DNA from: Phoebastria nigripes
Lineage: Eukaryota; Chordata; Aves; Procellariiformes; Diomedeidae
DNA length: 64,000 nucleotides
Assembly: GCA_035582835.1 (NCBI GenBank)
Contig: JAYKAV010001887.1
Location: 3,835,622 to 3,899,621 of the forward strand
Reading direction: 5' to 3'
Position 1 is the stretch's first letter. Each line of letters opens with the position of its first letter. The translations under genes and the position numbers were made by a program. Below are positions 36,428 through 49,299 of the stretch, one piece after another. The notes beneath the pieces were generated by a model. The model was not told the origin of the DNA. It saw nothing but the letters and a program-made list of their open reading frames with translations, and made no database searches.

Positions 36428-39400
36428 GGTCCCTGTGTGTTAAATGTGCTGAACCCACCGTGATTCACCCTGGCCCCTCAGGGTGTGCCTGTACTTCTCC
36501 TAGGCTGGGTCCCAAACGCGGCTCCCCTCCTTTGAAGCAGGGGCTGCCCTGTGGCTGCCTCCTCACCATTTTATTCAGTGCATGTATAGAGCAATGCCAG
36601 AACAAATGGAAAAGCTTCAACTTCTCAGTCTGGTTTTCAGTCTATGCCGAGAGGAACAAAAACTTTGATGGGAACATGAAATAATAGGAACCTGCCCTGT
36701 GCTCGCAGCACGGCTCTCCTGTCCCGGCGACCCTGAGCACTGGGGTGTTAATATTGCTTTCTCTTTGGAGCACACAAAAATGGAGCGGCTTGAATTTGAG
36801 GCAGGGACTGCCTGTCACTTAGGCTGCAGCTTGCTGCGGTTTAAGACCTTGCTCTGAATCTTAGTATTTTATAGTCCAGAGAAGAGCTCAGTGTGGAGGG
36901 AAGGAGCTGCTCTTGGTGGCTCGAAAATTTGTCCTTTCTGATGATGTTTCCATTGGAATAAATAAGCTTCAAAGAAACCAAAGAAGCTTTCTCCCTCCTC
37001 TGTGTCTCCTTGTAGATAATGATGGTAGTTGTGCTCGGCTGAGATGCTTTTGACAGCTCTCCTTGCCTTTGAATATCTGGCAAACGGAGGCAAAGCATTC
37101 TTAATGGGCAACTGTTGGTGGTAGCATCCACTGCCTGAGAGCGCCAGGTTTCATTGGCCTTCGAGCCCTTGGTGCATGGCTCATCCCTTTCTTCAGGACT
37201 CTCTGGGAATGGAAACAGTGAAAAACATACAGAATTTCCTTTTGAGGCAAGAGTCTTCTGGATTTTTTTTTTNCCCCCATGTACCAGATGTGGTCTGTGT
37301 TCTGTGGCATCTGAAGTGATGATGTGGATACCACACAAACTTCCTGATACAGTGCGTGTTCCCAGCGGGGTATAATTGGTGCAATGGGCCCATGCCAGCT
37401 GAACCTGTGAAAGACACACGCGCTGTCTTTTGCTGCTGGAGCAGAATAAGAAATAAATCTTGTCCTGGTATTCTAAAACAAAAAATAACAGCATCCAGGG
37501 ATTTCGTGACATCTCCTTAGAGAGGTGTTCTACCTTCTTTGTGCCAAGCTGAAAGCGGATCTAACAGCTATCTGCCTCGGTGGGCTGGTACCTGCAGTGG
37601 AGGAGGATGCTGGGGTCTGTGCTGATGCTGNGTGCTGAGCCCATTAAGGGGTGACTCCTTCCTGCTGGGGTGTGCTGGGGGTCTTCCCTGGGTGAGCCCC
37701 TTCCCAGGGGCTCCTTCTGCCCAGAGGTATGTTCTATTTGCAAAAAAATACAGTATATTAAGGAAATGCTTGTGGTAGCTGAAGCCATCTCTGTGGTAGC
37801 CATGCACTGCTCCCGCAGCTGCTGGGGGTCCCTGGAGGGGTGACCCCCTTCCCACCAGCGGCAGAGGCCGAGCACTGGTGCTCACCGATACAGCAGAGAC
37901 CCGTGGGGAGGCAGGCATAGCTTCTCTGCTTGGGGATGAAATGAGGAGGGGAGATGGCTGGCGTATAAAGTGTCAGAAAAGCCAGATGATTTAAGGAACC
38001 TTGTGGCAGCTACTTGGCTCAGCCAGTCCTGGGTTTGTTGTTCTGTCAGTAAACCCCTTGCCTGGGCTCCCTAATTGTTGCTAAGACAGACAAATCCAGA
38101 ACAGCAGAGCTATTGTGAGCGTAGTGCTGTTGAGCATCTCTGCAGGACGAATAACGGGGCGATGGGGTCCTTACCCTGCTTCCTCTGGGACACGGGTGCA
38201 GGGGGCAAGGACAGATGCTCCTGGCTGGCAGCAAGGAGGCAGCCCAGGCTCCTGTGCACTGCAGAAAGTTATTTACAAGCCTGTTGTGTACAGATAATGA
38301 AATATTAATAAGCCTGCACGTGGAGTTCTGCACATTTCTTTGTTTAGGTCTTTGGTAACAGAGGCTGCGTGCTCACACTTGCTGTGCTGGTGTTAGTCAA
38401 GAGGATCCCGGGATGGGATTGTTGCTGTGGTCTTCAGCTGCTCTGCAAAGAGATCTTTCNACTACGTGCTGTCTGTGTTAAGGATCTTGCTGGCCCTGCA
38501 GGGATGACAGATATGTGGCACTAGCTATGCAGGAGCTCTGCACCAGTCTGTGTCCGTCCGCGCACCCTGGCTGTGTTCCTGGATCCCTGTGGAGGGTGGC
38601 ATGGCTGGAACGGGGTGATGCTACTTCCAGCTGTGCAGCGCTGCAGACCTCTGTGCCTTGCTCTTCCTCTGCGAGGAATGGTAATGATAAACCGTCTGTA
38701 ACAAGAGAGATTGGTAAGGTTTACATTTATTAAANTTTGTAAAGCACTTTGTGCTGCTTCAGACAGATGCCGGTGCTGGTACACAGAATTGTTTTACTTC
38801 TGTACCGCTTGGGAGAGCTGCTGTGATTTGCTGTTCTCCCAGCTCCTGGGGAATCTGCAAGGACTCTTGGCTGCTTTGCAGTCCCAAATGAGATTTTTCT
38901 GCATCCTTAATATATTGAATTTACTGTAATACAAAGAACGTCATGACACTCAGGAGGTTTCATATCAGATTTCATATGAATAGCATTATGGCCAAGCTCA
39001 ACTTCTGATAAGAAACTGCAACCCCCTGCACTTGGCTCTGTCAGTGTTTGGGTTTTATGGTTTTTGTAATGAAGAGAAATAGGTTGACGCAAATGCACAT
39101 TGAACATGATCACCAGCAGGAAAAATATCGCCCTGTATCTCAAGTTTTGTCCAGGATGGAGTTTTCTGGTCTGAACACAGATGCGTGTTTTGGTTCCTGA
39201 ATAGGACCCAAATAGGAAGGAAGAGAAGCTCAGGTCTGACTGAATGTAGATCCAGGACCAAACCTTTGCAGCTGGGCTGGGGTGGTGTTTGCAACTGCAG
39301 CAAGCAAGGGATGGGCATTGTTGCTGTTCATGGTTGCTCCCAATACTTTGTGTATAGAGAATGGGGTCAGGTCAGGAAATTCATCATTCCTAGTGATTTC

Positions 39401-39817
39401 CACTCACTGGTTGTTTCTAGAAAACTTCCCTCATCTTTGTGATCAACAATGTGATCACACAGAGTTTGTGAAACATTTGTATTTTCTCTTTTAGATATAG
39501 GGAAATAACATCAAATGTTGAACAGGATTGTGTTGCATGTAGGGGGAAATGACATTAAAATGGAAAATACAGTGGTTTAGAAAAAGAAAAAAAAGTCATA
39601 AACAGGACTGAACCAGNGTCTATCAAGACAACATGAAAGAAGGCAGCAGGAGGAGAAGCCCTGCTTAGCATATGGCTAATGACTTGGCCAAATTGCTCTG
39701 AATTGCCATCCATGTGACTGAGAGCAGAATAAAGCCCAGATGTAATCTGCTCAATTCAGACCAGAAAGGTTGCAGGATGTTTTCTTCAGAATGAAGCTTT
39801 CATCTTTGTGTGTGGTG

Positions 39818-39831
39818 TTTTTTTTTTTTTT
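39818..39831 (+). repeat. T14 homopolymer
   Basis: Uninterrupted run of 14 T. Confidence 0.95.
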
Positions 39832-41901
39832 ATTTTTGCACAGCAGCTTTGATGTTCGATTGCGAGCCTGAGTAGTGTTGAGCAGAGCCTGACCGGCTGG
39901 GTGGTCCAGAGCCCCCTCCCCGCTGGGCTGGCGAAGAGAAGCTTGCTCTATTTATTTATTTGGTTTCTGCAGAATCTGCATTTTCTATGGAAATGAGCTG
40001 AAATCTGCTGAGATAATTTTGTGCTTGGCTATTGATTAAGCCCATCCTGTTCCTCAGCAGGCGTTTGTTGTCCAAATGCTCCTTTTCTTTTCTCCTTGCT
40101 GATTATAATGGTGGAAATGTAATCCCTGCCCTTATGAGAAAAGAAAGGGCACTTCTTTATCTAGCCATCGATTTGAGACACAGCGCTCTTGTCCAGCTGT
40201 GCCCTTCTTCTAACAGGTGCTGGTGGGTGCCCAGGATGCAGGCGGACATGGAGCCTCTGTAGCAGCTGAGCAATGGTTTGGATTTGTTTGTTGCTGATGA
40301 GCACATTTCTGAGTTGATTGAAAGGGGTGTTAATATTGAAAGAGGTGCTGTGATGCTGATCTATGTGTGCAGACAGGTTGTATAGATCTCTGCTATGCAG
40401 TTCCAGAGTGAAGTTAGTCTTGGATGAAATTATGAATTAATGCCAAAGGGGGGAGTACTGAAATATTTAATATATCATTTATAATATATGTCTCATTATA
40501 ATACTATACATCTCAGTTTGACATTTCCAAAACAAAGTGTTTCTCTCTTTGGCTCCAAAAGTATGATTTGAAAGTAAAGTTAGTCAGTGTATAGATTTTT
40601 TTCTTTTAAATCAGAGGAACTAAAAGGGACATTCTGACTGCAAACAACATTTTTGTTTGTTCTTTGACAGAAGAGAAATCTGGTAGATTATCATGAGGGT
40701 GAAAAATAAATTTTTCTTTTTTTTTCCAAGCACTTTTGGGTTTTCCTGCCTGAAAGCCTACTTTTGCCACCGCTCCGTTTGGTCCCTGTTTCCTGAGTGT
40801 CCTGAGGGAAAGGCGCTGCAGCCAGAGAGAGGATGGGAAAGGATGGAAAAGGAAAGGGCTCATCCTCTTCTGGGATACAGCACTGGAGCTGAGAGGTCCC
40901 TGTGACTTAACAGAGCCACTTTAAGATGCTGTCAAATTAATTTTCTCCCTGTTGTTAAAATGACAACCTCTGGCGATGGGATTGACTTGAAAGGCAGTAA
41001 ACAAGGAAATTGCATATTCTATTGCCAGTGTATTAATTTCATCGTTTGAAACATGAACTCATTTTCTGCCGTTGCCCTGGGTGGTGTCTCTGTGAGCGTC
41101 TGTGCAGGTACCTGGTGNTCGGGAAGATCAATTCCTCGCTGTCTGCAGACGTACTGCAGCCGCTTCCCCTGCAGAGGAGGGAAGAGGACCAAGTGATTTC
41201 TTGTTGGCATTTTGGCTGGAGACCTTCCTTGGCCCCTCGGCAGCCCGGGAGGCGTGCAGCTCCCTGCAACAGGGTCCCACATCGGAGAGGGCAGGAGGTG
41301 TCTGCAGCCAGACTACTGCTACTTGTCATAGAAACCATTTATCCAAAGTTTCTGACCTTAAACTCCTGACTACCCTATGATTGACAGCTTAGATTTTTAT
41401 TGCAAGTTGTTGGTTGAAAATGTCCCTTTCAGAGAGATAATCACACCCAGGTGCAGGATTGTTTTTGCAGTGTTATCCCACTGAATTATCATTCATGAAA
41501 GAGTTTGGAGATGGTTTTTAGGCTGAAATTTAAAAGTGCCTGAGTTAGAGTAGAGGTTAAAAAGCATTTCTTGTAATACATGTTTAGTTTCACTGGACAG
41601 CCAATTTCCTTCAGGTTTAATCAAGGTCATTAGAACTACACCACAGCTGAATGTATTTGTAATTTCTGTGTCTGGAAGCAGAAGTTGCTGCAGGGTTCTT
41701 CACGCGGATGTGCAGCATGTGCTGAATATCTGGGCTGACCCGTCGCAGAGGTTAACTGATTTATTGCAGTATAATAAATAAGTAAATTTCTGGAAGACCC
41801 TGGAAAACTGTGGCTCTGGACTGTAGCTGTGTTGTGGACAAGGTGACTATATTGACTATATTTTGGTACAAATGAATCTATTAATAGATTCTTCTTCCCC
41901 T

Positions 41902-41923
41902 CCCCCCCCCCCCCCTTTTTTTT
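41902..41923 (+). repeat. C14T8 polypyrimidine tract
   Basis: Run of about 14 C followed by about 8 T. G14 on the minus strand. Confidence 0.93.
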
Positions 41924-43680
41924 CCTCTGAACTGACTTGCCTTTTTTCCATGTTTCATTACTGTGGTGCATTGATGCACAGGTGTTTCTGTGCTGGAATG
42001 CTACTTAGATCCTGATTGAATGTACACTTTAGAAATATCTATAAACAAAATTCTTGGCCGTCTGTAAGAGCACGTCTCCACTGAAGTTAATGGATATAGG
42101 AGAGATGCTGCTCGCTAAAGAGTAATGAAGAAATTGTAATTTCACGAGCAGCTGGATCAGTCCCACCTGTTTAACTCATAAACTGATTCTTTCTTCTGTT
42201 CTTTGGGAAAGACTTTTCTATTGACTAAACAATTGGGATGCAGTGATACTGAAACAGGGTGGTGAATAAAATGCTTCCCCCTTTGATGTTCAAGAAGCCA
42301 GATGACAATTTCAAGTGCTCCTGGACCCGATACTCTTCCAAGTTACATTTAGAACTGATGATTAAGCTTCCTTTTAACTTTTTAATCTTGAACTGATATT
42401 GAGAAGTCTTTAAAAAGATGTTAGAGTAAAACAACGGACTTTCTAATCAATCACACAAAATTATAATATATTGGAAACTTATTATTAATAATGGACTATT
42501 ATTCTTTATGTATCACGTCTTACTATCTAATCTATCTATATTAGTTACTTTTAAAAGGAATCGGGTGATAAATTACTCCATTAAAACAGAATGAAGAAAC
42601 TTAAGCTCTTCAACAGGGAAAATTATAAAGGGGATTTTTACAGTGACTTAACGGTTTTGCCAAGCGCCTTACATGCTGTTGGCTTCCTGGGCACTGAGTG
42701 CTGCAGGGGATGTGGGGTTTGGGCCAAGGGATGGGCATTCGGTTAAACTCTGTGTTGCGGAGGAGAGGTGAGCAAAGTGAAGGCCACCTCTGCTTGGCGC
42801 AGTGTGTACGTGCCNACAGCAGCGTGCAGGTTTGGTTTTGTTTTTTGACTTGATTATGATAAAATACAAGTTTTAAAAGTGTTGCTTGGTTTGGGCTCCC
42901 GTCAGCTTCCATCGGGTCTCTGCTGCGTTCAGNGAGTCCATACAGACTGTGTGTTATGGAAACTTCTCTGCTTGACCCAATGTAGAAGCTGATAGAAGGA
43001 AAAGAAAGCAACAGCCCTTTCCTCGAGCTCTTCTGAGGCTGTAGAGAAAATATATAGGAGAATCTGGGCAAAGGACTGTGTCAGGACATTTGCATTCCGG
43101 TTTTTGCTTTGTAATTTGCCCATCTCTGTCTCATTTTCTATCCCTTTGGTGTGAGTTTTGAAAAACTGACTGAAACGGGCTGCTCATGTGTGGTTTGTTT
43201 CTGTGGGCACCTTCCCCTGTCAGGTGTGGATTTATTACACTGTTTCTTTAAAGCACTTATTTTTTTCCCCTCCAGCATGCCATGCAAGTCTCTCTTCTCA
43301 TGGTCTCCTGGGTACGTGCCAGGCTTGGGGAGATGAAAGTAGAGAGATGAGCACATATGTGTTTGCATTTGTAATGGGTGGAGAAAAAGGCTGCAAAATA
43401 GCACTTTGTTATTTTCCTGCAGGCTGATAAAGAGCAAATCTTGTGGGTTTTGGAGAGAATCCCTTTCAGCTTTTTGACCTTTCAGCTTTTGAGGCAGGTT
43501 CAAACCAAGGTGGAAGACCTGGACTNGGCAAACTGCTGGGAAAATGGGCTGTGTGGGGCTGTTTGAACGTTCTGGGCACCCCGGGGCTGATAGAATCATA
43601 ATATTGGCACTGTTATGTGCAGGCTTAAGTTCATCCACCTCCTCTGTTGCTACAACTTATTGCTACTAAAATAGCACCTA

Positions 43681-46600
43681 AAAGATTGGATTGGCATTGC
43701 ACAGCACTGTGCACACCCGAGAGGTGCTGCAGAAGAGCTGCCAGGTGCAGAGGGAGAATTTGGAAACTCAGATGAGCGGGGAGAGAAAATCAAATCAATG
43801 AGCAGAATGGGATTCATCTATTTTAATGTTTTAGCTGTGCAGTGCACATATAAGGGAAAAATCAATTTACTGAAATCCTAAATAAATAACTGATAAAAGA
43901 ATACATTCCTCTCAAATTGAAAACAAAAATGGAAGTGGTAAATAAATGATTGTCTGAATGGGTAAAAGTGTTAAAAGCAGCAGTAGCAGAGTTGGAGGGC
44001 TAAAGGCACTACATTTTCATATAAAACAAAATATAAAAGCGGNATAAATTGAGGATAAAGGCCTACTAGTAAGAGGCCTTTGTTTGTTTACTGATGCTTT
44101 AAACAGCTCATTTTTCTCCTCATTTTGATTTAAAATAATTTAAAATGGCAGGGAGGGATTTGCTGGGAGGAAGCACAGTGCGCAGCCTAATCTTCCATCC
44201 CACAGACTTACCAGCATTATCATAAAAATGCTGGAGGTTTTCTTGGTTTTCAACTAATTTTTGTGAAAGTCTTGACAAATGAGCCCAAGTGCATTAAGGG
44301 AACTGGAGTGATTTTCATGTGTATAGGGAAACAGGCAGTCTATTNGAATTTTGTATTTTCATTGTCTTTGACAGTCTTTGTAATGCCCCCCTGGCAATAA
44401 CAAACCCTTCGTCTGGGGTTTGGTTTGGCTAGGCTGGGTTTTCCCAGTGCACTGCATCGTCCCAGTTCCAGCTGGCCCTGTTTTAAACTTCNGTATTGAT
44501 GGCTGGAAACTTTCCCACTGATTTTTTGCAGGGAGTAAGCTGGGAATAAACGACAGCGCAGCTGCTGTTTGTATGACCCTCTGCATGGAGGTACCCCATC
44601 TGATTCCCAAATACAGTATCTCAGATTGATTCAGCTGTGTTAGTCATAACTGGCAGCAGTAAATCCATTGATTTGGGATGTGTTGATGGATTTACCTACT
44701 GCCCCTGCTGAATAACACAGTGTGATGCCTCAGCTAAGGATGTGATTGCCTCGAATTAAGCTGGATGTCCACAGCCGCATCCTGAGTGCCAAGGATGCTG
44801 CAGCTGCCGGAGTCTGGGGCTCAGTACCGTGAGTCCTCCCGGTGCTCCCCAGTGCACACGTACTCGTTTATCCATGCCAAGGTTTGTGCAGCCTCAACAT
44901 CATTGTAATTGGTACCTGGGCTGGTAGGTTAAAGCGAGNTCTGTTATGCCTACCGCTGCTGTCCTTCTCCTTTGGCAGCGTAGGTGTGTAGATGGGCTTG
45001 GGTTGTACTTGGATGTTGTACCAATAAAGCTACAGTCGGTAGATGAAACCCTTAATACGGATAAAGTTAACTTGCCACAGAGGTGGTTTATTCCATTACT
45101 GTTATTGCTTACTGCAGTATCTGAGTGCAAACACATTTGGAGATGTGGCAGGGAGTAAACTCATTTCTCTTCTTTTGTCGCCAATTAAATGCGCTGTTGT
45201 ATATCTTGTGGCTAAGTTAGTTGTGTTTTTCACTGCAACNCTGTTTCACGGGGAAAAGAAAGAAAATAGTAAAAGAAGGAAAGTTAATTTCCTGGGACAA
45301 AATGCTGGTTGAGCAGTGGTTTTGAATGTTACCCTAATCTTAAATATCAGAATAGTGCTAGTAGTAGCTGTACTTGGAGAAGATTAAATGCCGCAGTTGT
45401 TCTGGGTTGTGGCTGTGCAGTCGGCACATAGCAGCTGCCTTTCTCTCCTCCTCTGAAGTGGCGCTCCCCAAATCCAGCTTGCTGGGGCGTCACCACCGAC
45501 AGCAGCTCCGGTTTCAGTGCTGCAGGTGGTATCTTGGTATTTGACTGTATGTAGTTGTGGCTTAGCCAGCTTTTAATTAGCGGTAGATGCACTCAATCTA
45601 CTTTATTTTTTTAAATTTTTGTTTGATGTTGCTGCATCNTGAGATCGTACGTACCCATGTCTGGTTTTTAAGGGTTGCTGAGCGTAAGAGAAGTTGGAGT
45701 AAGGTGGTCCGCAGACCTCCCTAAGCAGGACAAAAAGGTCTTTTGCTATTGCCTTTCTTACCAGCACCTTTAAATGTATTGCTTTGCTCCAGCCAGTGCT
45801 TTTGGGGTGCTTCAGAGCGAGAAAATGAGAAGGAGAGTCTGTGAACATCACTGTGTGTGTGCCAGTGCCATTGGTGCTATGCTCTGTGTTCCCATTTGTG
45901 CTGCCAGATGTGTTTGAGGTTTGGTGACTGGAAAGCAGGCACCCTTTCACCCGTGGGGTATCATTGAGCTCTGTGACAAAATCACAATGCTTTCAGCCTC
46001 CCCTTTCCTTCTCCCTTCTCTCCTGTCTGTTCCTCTGTAGCGCTTTGTACAGAGGTACCTATTATAATGCCTTTGTTTCCTTTGGAACTGGTTTTATTAA
46101 ATTATAACCCAGGAACANGTACGAACACTTCAAAGAAAGAAATGGTTCATTACAATAAAACATCAGACACTTGTTTTGGTTTGTTACGCGCTCTTTTTGA
46201 CTTAAAGCACAAAGACATTTTTAATTTCTTGTGGCCAGATGTTGACAGCTGTAGGAAGGACACACAGCAAACTTGTGAGTACCCCAGTAAAAAAGTACAA
46301 ATTTGGAGGTAACCGTTGCCTCAGTACCTGCCTGTTGTCCCTAGCAACAGATCTCAGGCAAATGCTTGATATTTTGGGGTNTTATGCAAACTACCTAAAA
46401 AAGCAAATTAGTGCTGGTGTGAGATGGAAAGTAACAATTATGCAGTTTACAGTAACAAACTCGCTCTTTCTGAAACAGTAACTGTAAAATATATTAATAG
46501 CTCCAAATAACATATTTAACAGTTAGTACACTACAACCTAGCTTGCTTTTGAACCATATTTCCCAGTCCAGTTTTAAGAGCACAGTAATTATGGTCACAG

Positions 46601-48226
46601 ACGTTAGAAGCGTAAAACATTTATTTTGTATTTTGCCCTGCAAATGGAGGGGGAGGCTATGGCCACTGCTCTGGAGTTTCCAAGTTGTCAGAGGTACTGC
46701 TTGTTTTTAGGAAAAAAAACTGTTGCATTAAAGCTTGCTGGTGCCATAGTTCCCAGTTAAATAGGGCATTGCATAAGGGCCTTAGACTGGTTAATCCTAC
46801 ATCTTTTTAATGGAGTAGTTTGGCATCATTAGGGGAATGCCAAGTGGAGTCTATACCCGGACAATGACACTGGGAAGGAAGCTGTTCTGGATAGCCGTCC
46901 AGGGGGAGTGATGGCAAATGTAGTCTAAAGAAAATGTGATTTTTAGGTCAGGTGAGTTCATTTCAACACTTCGCCTTCTCTAAACACCATATTCAGTACT
47001 ATAGGAAAGCCTACATTTCTACCTATTTTGCTAGATAAAGCAGAATCTCTTTTTCTCTTTTGGCTTTTAACAATAACTGTGTGTTGCAGTGGATTTCACC
47101 CTCTAGAACAATAAATATCTTGCAGGACAGGTGGAATTTTAAGACCTTAATTTGCTGCTGCTGCTGCATGTTTGAAACTTCTATTGAAATTAATGGCGAT
47201 TGCACTCTTGTAACCGTGTTAGGAAAGAACCCCGTGACCTTATAAATGCAGGCAATATTGTGAAGCAGCTAGCTGCCTTCAGGTGGCAAAGAGCAAACAA
47301 AACTGCACTTTATATTAGACATCACTCATTTGTCCTTTCTCTTCTTCTATTGTGCTCCAGGTCCTGATCCTATTAGCCACTGTGTCTTTTTGTAATTTAC
47401 AAAAGTAATGCTTCGCGCCGGGATCTGGGAGGTGATTTCCTGCGTTGCCTCCATCAGCATCACTCTTAACAGAGCCAGTGTCTGCAAATAGTCAATCTGG
47501 GGCAAGTTCTTGCAGTTCCAGTGCATGCCAGAGAGTCTGTTTTATTTGCTGGCTCAGATATAAATCTGTTTTCAGTGGCCTCTCTCTCTTTCTCCAGCCC
47601 TGCAGAGGCAAACTGATGGTATTTGAGGAAGGAGGAAATGTTGGGGGTGGGCAGAGGGCAGGAAACTGGATAAATGGTCATGTAATTTATCTCTGATTCT
47701 TCCCAGTTATTCTCCTCTTACCTGTTGCCGTGGTTAATTGAATTTTTGCCCAAATACGACCTTTCCTTCTAATTCTCATGTGCATCATTTTCAGAATGAC
47801 CGTGTAACTTCATTCCCTATAGTCTCCAATATGTGTTTAAGCTCAAAGGTGTTAGGGCAGAATGGTGAGCATCACAGCATTTCCTGAAGGCATCCCATCA
47901 GCGGCCATTCATTTTGATGTATGATTTTCAGAAACTCNGATGTTTCTTGACTTTTGCTAAAGGATCTGTTTTGATTTTTTTTAAATTCAAGTGAGTACAT
48001 GCTTATCAGAAGACCGCGACTCATACTCTCCAGTCACTTGCCTGCTCTTGAAAATGTCTCCATGTTTTTTTCCAGAATGCAGTTTTGTAGCATGCTCAAA
48101 TTTCCATAAGACTTAAAACCTTGGTGTTCTGCATTAGTAATAGCAGTGAAAATGTTGCATCACTGTAAATGGATTTGGAGACTGTCTCTTTTCCTAGGCA
48201 GATCAAGGAACCTACATTTCCTTCCA
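43681..48226. other. Gene-free DNA
   Basis: Two TGCACA-type palindromes at 43698-43713 and 43836-43848 lie in an AT-rich, non-repetitive stretch (43790-44130) with some enhancer-like texture. A small hairpin (CCAGCAT/ATGCTGG) lies near 44210-44233. No gene, transposon or RNA gene recognised. Confidence 0.72.
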
Positions 48227-48233
48227 TTAACTT

Positions 48234-49107
48234 AGAATCATAGAATAGTTCGGGTTGGAAGGGACCTTTAAAGGTCATCTAGTCCAACCCCCCCTGCCAT
48301 GGGCAGGGACATCTTCAACTAGGTCAGGTTGCTCAGAGCCTCGTCCAACCTGACCTTGAACGTTTCCAGGGATGGGGCATCTANCACCTCTCTGGGCAAC
48401 CCGTTCCAGTGTTTCACCACCCTCATTGTAGAAAATGTCTTCCTTATATCTTGTCTAAATCTACCCTCTTNNAGTTTAAAGCCATTTCCCCTTGTCCTGT
48501 CNCAACAGNCCCTNCTAAAAAGTTTGCTGCCATCTTTTTTATAAGCCCCCTTTAAGTACTGAAAGGCTGCAATAAGGTCTCCCCGAAGCCTTCTCTTCTC
48601 CAGGCTGAACAACCCCAGCTCTCTCAGCCTTTCTTCATAGGAGAGGCGTTCCATCCCCCTGATCATTTTCGTGGCCCTCTTCTGGACCCGCTCCAACAGG
48701 TCCGTGTCTGTCTTGTGCTGGGGGCTCCAGAGCTGGACGCAGTACTGCAGGGGGGGTCTCACCAGAGCAGAGTAGAGGGGCAGAATCCCCTCCCTCGACC
48801 TGCTGGCCACGCTGCTTTGGATGCAGCCCAGGATAGGGTTGGCCTTCTGGGCTGCGAGCACACGTTGCTGGTTCATGTCCAGCTTTTCATCCCCCAGTAC
48901 CCCCAAGTCCTTCTCGGCAGGGCTGCTCTCAATCCCTTCATCCCCCAGCCTGTATTGATACCGGGGGTTGCCCCGACCCAGGTGCAGGACCTTGCACTTG
49001 GCCTTGTTGAGCCTCATGAGGTTCACATGGGCCCACTTCTCGAGCTTGCCCAGGTCCCTCTGGATGGCATCCCGTCCCTCAGGCGTGTCGACCGCACCAC
49101 TCAGCTT
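48234..49107 (-). mobile_element. 5'-truncated CR1 LINE, 874 bp
   Basis: Non-LTR retrotransposon on the minus strand. From its 5' break at about 49107 it holds the C-terminal part of the reverse-transcriptase frame, a stop at 48319-48321, about 85 bp of 3' untranslated sequence and the terminal ATTCTATG-type 3' repeat at 48234. CR1 elements insert by target-primed reverse transcription and are usually 5'-truncated, as here. The frame is uninterrupted over the whole remaining length, so the copy is fairly young. Six of the window's single-base N calls fall in 48384-48514, suggesting that reads from several copies were mixed. It cannot move by itself, because the endonuclease and the polymerase catalytic core are missing. 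Confidence 0.98.
48319..49107 (-). pseudogene. CR1 reverse transcriptase, C-terminal fragment
   Basis: About 260 codons of the end of CR1 ORF2, whose full product combines an endonuclease and a reverse transcriptase. Visible family signatures in order are [19 protein letters not shown] near the 5' break, [30 protein letters not shown] in the middle and HWNGLPREV near the end. In the family, the KLSGAV segment directly follows the catalytic aspartate pair of the polymerase. The truncation therefore falls just after the active site, and the remaining protein has no catalytic residues. A methionine-initiated frame begins at 49026, but it is not a real start. Several residues are unknown because of N calls. 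Confidence 0.95.
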
Positions 49108-49263
49108 CTTTAACTTCTTTAAAATGTATTTGAATATTAGTTATTTTTTCCCCCTAAATGTGTTTTAATCCAAATGTTAGAGCACAGTACATACCTTCTG
49201 GAAAACATAAAACTTTTTGGTTGCTTTAAAAAAGATCTGAGCACCAACAGTGCTCAAGTTCTG

Positions 49264-49264
<1 letters not shown>

Positions 49265-49298
<34 letters not shown>
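49265..49298 (+). repeat. T34 homopolymer
   Basis: Longest homopolymer in the window, 34 T, about 150 bases from the 5' break of the CR1. Equivalent to a 34-A tail on the minus strand, but no retrocopy is recognisable beside it. Confidence 0.96.

Positions 49299-49299
<1 letters not shown>

Larger units (their letters stand above)
36428..43680. other. Gene-free DNA with GC-rich patches
   Basis: No gene recognised. Contains the longest non-CR1 open frame (36841-37512, minus, 223 codons) and others of 150-166 codons (42610-43071, 43138-43638, minus), all without domain features. GC-rich patches lie at 37560-37910, 38150-38270 and 41090-41300. A T14 run is at 39818-39831 and a C14/T8 tract at 41902-41923. 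An octamer (as ATTTGCAT) is at 43088-43095. Confidence 0.72.
48227..49116. repeat. 7-bp direct repeat flanking the CR1
   Basis: TTAACTT at 48227-48233 directly abuts the 3' end of the CR1, and TTAACTT at 49110-49116 lies two bases past its 5' break. It fits a short target-site duplication. CR1 elements usually leave little or no duplication, and the region is AT-rich, so chance remains possible. Confidence 0.5.

Noticed and set aside
43588..43620. AGAATCATA reminiscent of a CR1 terminus
   Set aside because: The match stops after nine bases.
43138..43638. 166-codon minus-strand open frame
   Set aside because: No recognisable product; same compositional explanation.
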